Source: an uncultured Actinomycetes bacterium (GTDB taxonomy: Bacteria > Actinomycetota > Actinomycetes > Nanopelagicales > Nanopelagicaceae). From it: 12,956 bases of DNA. A program made the position numbers and the translations under genes. The notes below the pieces were generated by a model, which saw only the letters and a list, made by a program, of their open reading frames with translations, was not told the origin of the DNA and searched no databases. This document shows, one piece after another, positions 7,940 through 12,956 of the stretch; position 1 is the stretch's first letter, and every line of letters begins with the position of its first letter. Location of the stretch: the NCBI GenBank assembly GCA_903922325.1, contig CAIXTG010000170.1, positions 1-12,956 on the forward strand, in the 5' to 3' direction.

Positions 7940-9289
7940 ATGAATCGAATATCAGAACGCAAGTTCAGCGCCGCTGGCACTGATTGGGCGGCGCTACTTA
8001 CCGGGTTGGGTCTGGGTCTAACAATTGCGATAGAACTAACTGCGCTACGTAGTTCAGATATTTCTTCCCTTTATTCGATCATTCAAACAATCTCTCGCTT
8101 TGCTGCACTGATCGGAACTTATTTCGCGCTTCTTGGAATTTTGTTGGTTTCTCGCATACCTTGGGTTGAACGCGGAGTAGGACACGATCGCCTTATTACT
8201 TGGCATCGCAAACTTGGCCCTTGGTCTCTCTATTTAATTGGGTTCCATGTTCTTTTAATAACTGTTGGCTACGCCGGTCAATTTCAAGAAAAAATAATTG
8301 GTGAATTCGTAAACATATTGACGACCTTTAGCTGGATGTGGGCCGCGCTCGCTGGTTTCATTTTTATGATTACCGCTGGCGTCACTTCATATAAAAAAGC
8401 TCGCGCAAAATTAAGTTACGAAACCTGGTGGACTATTCACGTTTCCACTTATTTAGCAATCGCGCTTTCATTTATGCATCAAATATTAAATGGTCCGATG
8501 TTTATTTCGCATCCGCTAAATAAGGCATTTTGGATTTTTCTATACTCTGGCATGGTATTTAGTATTGTTTATTGGCGATTTGGTATTCCAATTTACCGAT
8601 CTTTACGTCACGGACTTCGAGTCGATCGGGTAGTTGTCGAAGCTCCTGGAATAATTTCTGTGATCATGCGCGGTCGAAACCTGCAAACACTTGATGCGCA
8701 AGGTGGTCAATTCTTCGGGTGGCGTTTTATGTCTAAAGGGCATGCTTTGATTTCGCACCCATATTCATTATCAGCTGCACCAACGGCGCATTACCTACGC
8801 ATCACCGTAAAAGATTTAGGCGATCATTCAAAATCTTTAGCTGATCTAAAACCAGGTACTCGAGTATTTCTGGAAGGCCCTTACGGTGCTTTCACAGCGG
8901 GACGTGCTTCACGTAAGCATGTTGTTCTTGTTGGTGGCGGTGTTGGCATCACGCCGATTCGTGCCCTAATGGAAGAATTCCGCGAAGGAGTACAGCTAGA
9001 TGTGATTTTCCGAGCGTCAAAATCAGAAGATTTAGTACTTCGTGAAGAAATGGATTATCTAGCAGCTCAATCTCAGGGCAGTATCAGAATTCATTATCTA
9101 GTGGGTTCGCGCAAGATTTACCCAATGGACGCCAAGTCGCTTAAGGCGCTTGTTCCGAGGTTTGCCGATTCTGATATTTACATTTGTGGCCCAGGACCTT
9201 TAGTCGAAGCAGTTCGTGAAGCAGCTAAAGATTTAGGTGTTCCTAAGAATCGTTTCCATGACGAAGCATTTGCTTTCCACTCCGAATAA
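7940..9289 (+). CDS. Ferric-reductase-like transmembrane flavocytochrome with FAD/NAD(P)H domain
   Basis: A 449-residue membrane oxidoreductase that should pass electrons from cytosolic NAD(P)H through FAD and two b-type hemes across the membrane. About six hydrophobic segments lie in residues 17-215. Two histidine pairs with NOX/FRE-like spacing, H89/H103 and H167/H180, are the likely heme ligands. The cytosolic part begins near residue 222. It has the FAD motif HPYSLSAAP (273-281), GPYGAF (313-318), the pyridine nucleotide motif GGGVGITP (332-339), CGPGP (416-420) and a terminal FHDEAFAF. There is no 2Fe-2S ferredoxin domain after it. The next two genes encode an exported FMN-binding protein and an FMN transferase, so the likely electron acceptor is that flavoprotein rather than soluble iron directly. 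Ferric reductase is a family label here, not an established activity. No clear ribosome site precedes the ATG; an AGGA lies about 20 bases upstream. Confidence 0.88.
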   Translation: MNRISERKFSAAGTDWAALLTGLGLGLTIAIELTALRSSDISSLYSIIQTISRFAALIGTYFALLGILLVSRIPWVERGVGHDRLITWHRKLGPWSLYLIGFHVLLITVGYAGQFQEKIIGEFVNILTTFSWMWAALAGFIFMITAGVTSYKKARAKLSYETWWTIHVSTYLAIALSFMHQILNGPMFISHPLNKAFWIFLYSGMVFSIVYWRFGIPIYRSLRHGLRVDRVVVEAPGIISVIMRGRNLQTLDAQGGQFFGWRFMSKGHALISHPYSLSAAPTAHYLRITVKDLGDHSKSLADLKPGTRVFLEGPYGAFTAGRASRKHVVLVGGGVGITPIRALMEEFREGVQLDVIFRASKSEDLVLREEMDYLAAQSQGSIRIHYLVGSRKIYPMDAKSLKALVPRFADSDIYICGPGPLVEAVREAAKDLGVPKNRFHDEAFAFHSE

Positions 9290-9291
9290 AA

Positions 9292-9296
9292 AGAGG
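9292..9296 (+). promoter_or_regulatory. Ribosome binding site of the FMN-binding protein gene
   Basis: AGAGG ends seven bases before the ATG at 9304, inside the 14-base gap after the reductase stop. It is one of the clearest ribosome sites in the window. A second ATG at 9299 is out of frame and too close to the site to be used. Confidence 0.65.
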
Positions 9297-9303
9297 TAAT
9301 GAT

Positions 9304-10017
9304 ATGAAACGCTTTCTACTAATTGCCGCCGGCACAGTCGGTGGTTTAGGAGCAGTGCTCTCAATTACTCCACCTCAACTTGGTGCAACATCAACTGGCC
9401 TTGGTTTAGATATGGGAACGTTGCCAGCTCCAAGCAATACAACTCAGGGACAGGCTTCAACACCAAGTGCTGCAACTACAACTACATCGGCTGCTCCTAC
9501 TCAGAGTGCAACTAAATCTTCTAAGCCAACTAAATCAGCAACTGCAAAAGCTACAAATTCAACTTCAGTAGCTCCAACTGTTACTGCTACACCAACTCAA
9601 ACGCAAAGTTCCACTCCTACGCCTACGCCTACACCGACACCGACACCAACTCATACCCAAACACCAACTCCAACACCAACACGTTCACAAACACCAACTC
9701 CAACACCAACTAAAACTGCGACACCTACCCCTACCGTTAAATCTGCAAGTGGAACTTTTACAGGTCCGGTTGTAAATGTTAACTATGGAAATGTGCAAGT
9801 TGAGATTACAGTTTCTAATGGAAAAATCACAGATGTACGTGCGCTACAAGCGCCTTCTGGACGCAATGATCGTTATACCAATTACGCGCTTCCACTTTTA
9901 AAACAACAAACTCTGGCAGCGCAATCAACAAATATTCAAGGTGCATCAGGTGCCAGTTACACCACTTACGGTTGGCGCAAATCGCTACAAGGTGCAATGG
10001 CTAAAGCTGGCCTCTAA
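9304..10017 (+). CDS. Exported FMN-binding domain protein with Thr/Pro-rich linker
   Basis: A 237-residue protein in three parts. Residues 1-~22 are a signal peptide or membrane anchor: MKR, then a Gly/Ala/Leu-rich hydrophobic run, without a lipobox. Residues ~30-147 form a low-complexity Thr/Pro/Ser/Ala linker with a TPTPTP core at 104-145. Residues ~149-237 are an FMN_bind domain of the NqrC/RnfG type, with YGNVQVEITVSNGKITDVRA and a C-terminal SGASYTT (215-221). In this family ApbE attaches FMN through a phosphoester to the Thr in the fourth position after SG, here T220. The canonical motif has Asp three residues before the Ser; here that residue is Q212, and the usual Thr is Ser218. The gene sits between the transmembrane reductase and the flavin transferase, so it probably receives electrons outside the membrane. 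The final acceptor is unknown. Linker length suggests reach through the cell wall. Confidence 0.87.
   Translation: MKRFLLIAAGTVGGLGAVLSITPPQLGATSTGLGLDMGTLPAPSNTTQGQASTPSAATTTTSAAPTQSATKSSKPTKSATAKATNSTSVAPTVTATPTQTQSSTPTPTPTPTPTPTHTQTPTPTPTRSQTPTPTPTKTATPTPTVKSASGTFTGPVVNVNYGNVQVEITVSNGKITDVRALQAPSGRNDRYTNYALPLLKQQTLAAQSTNIQGASGASYTTYGWRKSLQGAMAKAGL
9611..9737 (+). repeat. Low-complexity Thr-Pro coding repeat
   Basis: A stretch of ACN-CCN codons encoding TPTPTP units. It includes CCTACG and CACCGA hexamer runs and a 23-base exact direct repeat at 9658-9680 and 9688-9710, 30 bases apart, encoding two QTPTPTPT units. It lies in the linker of the FMN-binding protein. Such tracts can gain or lose units by slippage without a frameshift when the unit is a multiple of three. 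Confidence 0.8.
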
Positions 10018-10023
10018 TATCAG

Positions 10024-10770
10024 ATGCGAACCCAACATGAGATCGAAGTATGGGGGACGGTCGTATTTGTCGATGTCACAAGCAGGGTCGACATTAACCC
10101 AGCCATAACTGAAGTAAATCAATATGTTCAGAACGTTGATGAACTCTTCTCGACCTACAAAGAGAACTCAATAATTTCGCAATTACGTCGAGGCGAGATT
10201 GAAATTGAGCAATGCCCACCAGAGGTTATTGAAGTCTGGAATTTATGTGCATTCGTTAAAGAACTAACTGAAGGCGCATTTAATCCCTGGGCTGTCGCTG
10301 GTGGGTTTGATCCATCTGGACTTGTAAAGGGCTGGGCTGCTGATAACTGTGCTGAAATTTTATTGGCAGCTGGTGCTGATCACATTCAAGTTAATGCGGC
10401 TGGTGATTTAGCACTACGCGGCGGATTCACACCCGAGCAGCCGTGGTCAATCGGGGTGGTAAATCCAGATAATCGGCTAGAGATATTGCAAACTTTTGAA
10501 ATTATTGATGGTGCGATCGCTACCAGCGGAACTTATGAGCGCGGAGCACATATCAATGATCCGCACACTGGCATGATTGCAATTGGTGCTAAATCGGCAA
10601 CTGTAATTGGTCCAAATGGCGCTATCGCTGATGCGCTAGCAACTGCGCTTATGGTTGCAGGTCGAGATGGTGGAGTTTGGTTCACAACTCCAGAATTATC
10701 GGATTATTCAGCCTGGGTCATTGATCGCCATGAGAACGTCGCTTGGAGCATTGGACCAGCCACCGCATAA
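10024..10770 (+). CDS. apbE: FAD:protein FMN transferase (ApbE family)
   Basis: This enzyme should move the FMN part of FAD onto a Ser/Thr of a target protein, releasing AMP; the neighbouring exported FMN-binding protein is the obvious target. The 248-residue chain carries the family landmarks in order: WGTVVFVDV (10-18, in place of the usual MGT), LFSTYKENSIISQL (41-54), FDPSGLVKGWAAD (95-107), NAAGDL (124-129), ATSGTYER (166-173), NDPHTG (178-183, metal-binding Asp) and ADALATA (202-208). There is no signal peptide or lipobox. An in-frame TAA two codons upstream of the ATG rules out a longer N-terminus. Many ApbE proteins are periplasmic lipoproteins, but short unsignalled forms occur in actinobacteria. 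The gene starts six bases after the FMN-binding protein's stop and lacks a clear ribosome site, so it is probably translationally coupled. Confidence 0.9.
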   Translation: MRTQHEIEVWGTVVFVDVTSRVDINPAITEVNQYVQNVDELFSTYKENSIISQLRRGEIEIEQCPPEVIEVWNLCAFVKELTEGAFNPWAVAGGFDPSGLVKGWAADNCAEILLAAGADHIQVNAAGDLALRGGFTPEQPWSIGVVNPDNRLEILQTFEIIDGAIATSGTYERGAHINDPHTGMIAIGAKSATVIGPNGAIADALATALMVAGRDGGVWFTTPELSDYSAWVIDRHENVAWSIGPATA

Positions 10771-10777
10771 TTAGGTC

Positions 10778-11269
10778 ATGGTCGATACCACAGGTGGATT
10801 TACAAGTGCAGGTCTGCAATTAGAAGCTGACACGTTACTGCTGCCATCTTTATCGCAAAGTGAAGCGATCGAAATTGGCGAGATTGCACATCAATTAGGT
10901 CGTGATCGCGCACTAGCAATCACGATTGAAGTGCAATTAGGTAAATGGCCGGTATTTCATATCGCATTACCTGGCACAAAACCAGAAAATGATAATTGGA
11001 TTGCTCGCAAAGCTCGAGTAGTACATGCAACTGGAAATTCAACAATGCACGAACGGGTATTTGCTGAAGAAAACGGCTTTGATTGGTATCTAAAGAACAA
11101 TTTATCTGAAGAGTTACATGCAATTCACGGCGGTGGATTGCCACTTAATGTGAACGGATTAGGATTAGCAGGAGTATTACTAATTAGCGGTTTACCTCAA
11201 GTCCAAGATCATTTGCTTGGCGTTGAGATTATTGCCGAGTTTCTAGCGCGAAAAGGTGAACAGCAGTGA
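10778..11269 (+). CDS. UPF0303 (YBR137W-like) family protein
   Basis: A 163-residue soluble protein of the UPF0303 family, which has the GlcG/HbpS-type fold that Pfam names heme-degrading. Conserved blocks visible are FHIALPGTKPENDNW (60-74) with IARKARVV following, HAIHGGGLPLNV (114-125) and SGLPQVQDH (137-145). The first ~20 residues match the family poorly. The molecular role of the bacterial members is not established, and heme degradation should not be assumed. The ATG comes seven bases after apbE, with only AGG two bases before it, which is too close for a good ribosome site. The stop overlaps the next gene's GTG. Its place between a heme/flavin redox module and sugar genes does not decide which it serves. 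Confidence 0.82.
   Translation: MVDTTGGFTSAGLQLEADTLLLPSLSQSEAIEIGEIAHQLGRDRALAITIEVQLGKWPVFHIALPGTKPENDNWIARKARVVHATGNSTMHERVFAEENGFDWYLKNNLSEELHAIHGGGLPLNVNGLGLAGVLLISGLPQVQDHLLGVEIIAEFLARKGEQQ
11253..11258 (+). promoter_or_regulatory. Ribosome binding site of the PfkB kinase gene
   Basis: AAGGTG ends seven bases before the GTG at 11266 and lies within the end of the UPF0303 gene. It supports the GTG start and the four-base GTGA overlap. Confidence 0.5.
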
Positions 11270-12183
11270 GCATTTGGGTTTGTGGTGAGGTCTTAATTGA
11301 CCTACTGCCCGGCACCCCTGAGCGAATTGCAATTGTTGGGGGCGGACCTGCGAATACCGCCAAAGCGCTTTCTCGATTGGGTCACGAAGTTGAATTCATT
11401 GATGGAATTTCTACTGATGCTTATGGAAAATCGGCACGCGCGGAATTAATTCGTGATGGCGTTGGTTTGGATCTAGCGCTAACAAGTGATTTACCAACTT
11501 GTACTGCAACAGTTTCCTTAGGCAGCGATGGTTCAGCTAGTTATGAATTCCTAATCAACAACACTGCCACATTTGCTTTTGATAGCGCTTGGTTACCTGA
11601 TCCGGAAAAATACAAACCAGAAGTTTTGCAAATCGGAACACTAGTAACAATTATTGAACCTGGCGCATCCGTGCTTTATGACTGGGCAGTTAAAGTAGGG
11701 GAGTTTGCGCCAATAGTTTTTGATCCAAATATCAGACCAAGTGTGATGCCTGACTTAATTAAGTATCGTGATGAAGTTGAAAAATGGATAAAGATCAGCA
11801 GCGTTGTTAAATTTAGCGAAGATGATATTGCGGCACTTTATCCAAATGAAGATCCCATCGGAATTGCCAAAATATGTATTGAAAAAGGTGTGCAGTTAGT
11901 CGTGATTACGAGAGGTGCGAATGGCTTAGTTGGCGTAACTGCCGATGGCGTAGTTGAGGTTGCAGGCATAAAAGTTGCAGTTGTAGACACTGTCGGCGCA
12001 GGCGATACCGTCGGTGCGATAATTGTTGAAGCTGTTACCCAGATCGGCATTTTGAACTTAACTGGCTCAAAATTGCGCGAAGTTTTACATCGTGCTGCAG
12101 TTGCAGCCGCGATTACCTGTTCACGTGCCGGAGCTCAACCTCCTCGAGCATTCGAACTAACTGAAGCACTTGAGCGGAACTAG
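11266..12183 (+). CDS. PfkB-family carbohydrate kinase (fructokinase-like)
   Basis: A 305-residue ribokinase/PfkB-fold kinase that should phosphorylate a sugar with ATP in the cytosol. The N-terminus has CGEVLIDLLPG and the first PfkB signature region GGGPANTAKALSRLG (25-39). Mid-protein FDPNIRPSVM matches the FDPNxR motif common in fructokinases. The second signature, DTVGAGDTVGA (241-251), holds the anion hole GAGD and the catalytic base D247. Length is normal. The GTG start overlaps the previous stop (GTGA). Fructose is the best guess from the FDPNIRP motif and overall similarity, but the family includes ribokinase, adenosine kinase and 2-keto-3-deoxygluconate kinase, so the substrate is not fixed. 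The next gene is an epimerase one base away, which fits a hexose pathway. Confidence 0.88.
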   Translation: MSIWVCGEVLIDLLPGTPERIAIVGGGPANTAKALSRLGHEVEFIDGISTDAYGKSARAELIRDGVGLDLALTSDLPTCTATVSLGSDGSASYEFLINNTATFAFDSAWLPDPEKYKPEVLQIGTLVTIIEPGASVLYDWAVKVGEFAPIVFDPNIRPSVMPDLIKYRDEVEKWIKISSVVKFSEDDIAALYPNEDPIGIAKICIEKGVQLVVITRGANGLVGVTADGVVEVAGIKVAVVDTVGAGDTVGAIIVEAVTQIGILNLTGSKLREVLHRAAVAAAITCSRAGAQPPRAFELTEALERN

Positions 12184-12184
12184 A

Positions 12185-12949
12185 ATGCAATTCATTGATG
12201 ATGCTGAATTTCAAATAAATATTGATTTAGATCAAGGCGCACGTATTGCTTCGCTAATTTGGCGAGATATGCAGTTCACTCTGCCTTTTCGTGGCACCCC
12301 GGTAAATTACGGCTGGTATGGCATGGGGCCATGGGCTGGCCGCGTACGCGACGGCTTAATTACTGGTGCCAATGGACAAAAGCATCAATTGCCGCAAATC
12401 TTTGACCCACCGAATGCGCTGCATGGTTATGGCTTTACTTCATCTTGGCAAGAAATCGGCCCAGGGCGTTCGTTATTACATTTACCGGCACCTTATGGCG
12501 GCGCAACTTTAGAACAAACAATTGAAGTTTTAGATGATGCAATTCGTTGGTCACTTGAATACGAACCAGGTGATTGCGATTTACCTGCTTGGTTAGGTTT
12601 ACATCCTTGGTTTGCTCGCGACTTAGATCGTGGCGGCAGTGCAGTAATTGATTTTTCGGCAAATCAAATGCTGCAACGCGGTTCAGATGGGTTACCAACT
12701 GGCGAATTAATTAAACCGTCACCAGAACCTTGGGACGATGCTTTCACTGGAATTATTGGAACCCCAGCAATTATTTGGGAAGATGTTGCACGTATCGATA
12801 TCGAGTGCGATGCACCATGGTGGGTTGTTTATAGCGAAGATGCCGAAGGTGTTTGCATCGAACCACAGACTGCGCCACCTGATGCAGCGAATTTAGGAAT
12901 TACTGGCGAGCACTACATAGAAGCGCTATTTGTTTTCACCGAAGAATAA
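12185..12949 (+). CDS. Aldose 1-epimerase (galactose mutarotase) family protein
   Basis: A 254-residue member of the aldose 1-epimerase superfamily, which interconverts alpha and beta anomers of aldoses in the cytosol. Landmarks are GPWAGRVRDG (48-57), NALHGYGF (77-84, H80), LGLHPWF (137-143, H140, likely acid) and the Glu-containing CIEPQTAPPDAAN (224-236, E226, likely base). At 254 residues it is shorter than GalM (~340), like the compact actinobacterial relatives. ATG at 12185 begins one base after the kinase stop and has GAGCGGA upstream. A TTG at 12170 would add five residues but overlaps the kinase and has no ribosome site, so ATG is preferred. The sugar is unknown; a hexose-6-phosphate epimerase is a less likely alternative. 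Pairing with a PfkB kinase suggests the kinase and epimerase act on the same sugar pool. Confidence 0.87.
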   Translation: MQFIDDAEFQINIDLDQGARIASLIWRDMQFTLPFRGTPVNYGWYGMGPWAGRVRDGLITGANGQKHQLPQIFDPPNALHGYGFTSSWQEIGPGRSLLHLPAPYGGATLEQTIEVLDDAIRWSLEYEPGDCDLPAWLGLHPWFARDLDRGGSAVIDFSANQMLQRGSDGLPTGELIKPSPEPWDDAFTGIIGTPAIIWEDVARIDIECDAPWWVVYSEDAEGVCIEPQTAPPDAANLGITGEHYIEALFVFTEE

Positions 12950-12956
12950 AAAAGAA

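Noticed and set aside
9611..9737. Repeat tract considered as a possible CRISPR or regulatory array
   Set aside because: Units are short, in frame, and encode Thr-Pro repeats. There are no unique spacers of constant length and no cas genes.
12170..12184. TTG start for the epimerase
   Set aside because: It lacks a ribosome site, overlaps the kinase end and adds residues that do not look like family sequence; the ATG at 12185 is better.

Overview
The window looks like a gene-dense chromosomal stretch from a low-GC, streamlined actinobacterium. Base composition is mixed, in the mid-40s % GC by eye. All genes are on the + strand, with overlaps or gaps of a few bases. The strongest taxonomic clue is the order H+-pyrophosphatase, topA, an MFS–thymidylate kinase fusion, holB, then an S33-type lipoprotein hydrolase. 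This is an actinobacterial arrangement (from memory, Streptomyces has the same neighbourhood). TopA also ends in an actinobacterial lysine-rich tail instead of zinc fingers. Low GC plus tight packing suggests a freshwater acI/Nanopelagicales-like organism, but that is inference.

Region 1 (1-335) is the C-terminal end of a membrane-bound ion-translocating pyrophosphatase, cut by the window edge. Region 2 (385-7878) is a housekeeping run: topA, the MFS–Tmk fusion, holB (DNA polymerase III delta') and a predicted secreted lipoprotein peptidase/hydrolase. Its genes are joined by a GTGA overlap, a 2-base gap and an ATGA overlap, so they are probably co-transcribed. It combines DNA topology, dTTP supply and clamp loading.

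Region 3 (7940-10770) is a three-gene redox module. It has a heme- and flavin-containing ferric-reductase-like membrane protein, an exported FMN-binding protein on a long Thr/Pro linker, and an ApbE-type FAD:protein FMN transferase. The expected path is cytosolic NAD(P)H to FAD, then transmembrane hemes, then an FMN bound covalently to the exported domain. The acceptor outside is unknown. Two details are odd: the ApbE has no signal peptide, and the flavinylation motif has Gln where Asp is usual.

Region 4 (10778-12949) continues with nearly no spacing: a UPF0303 protein, a PfkB-family sugar kinase and an aldose 1-epimerase-like protein. This is probably a small sugar-metabolism group that may share a transcript with the redox module. 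The longest gene-free gaps are 61 bases (7879-7939) and 49 bases (336-384). No RNA gene, IS element, CRISPR array or phage gene was seen. Nothing in the window is a clearly new system; the redox module is the part most worth a second look.
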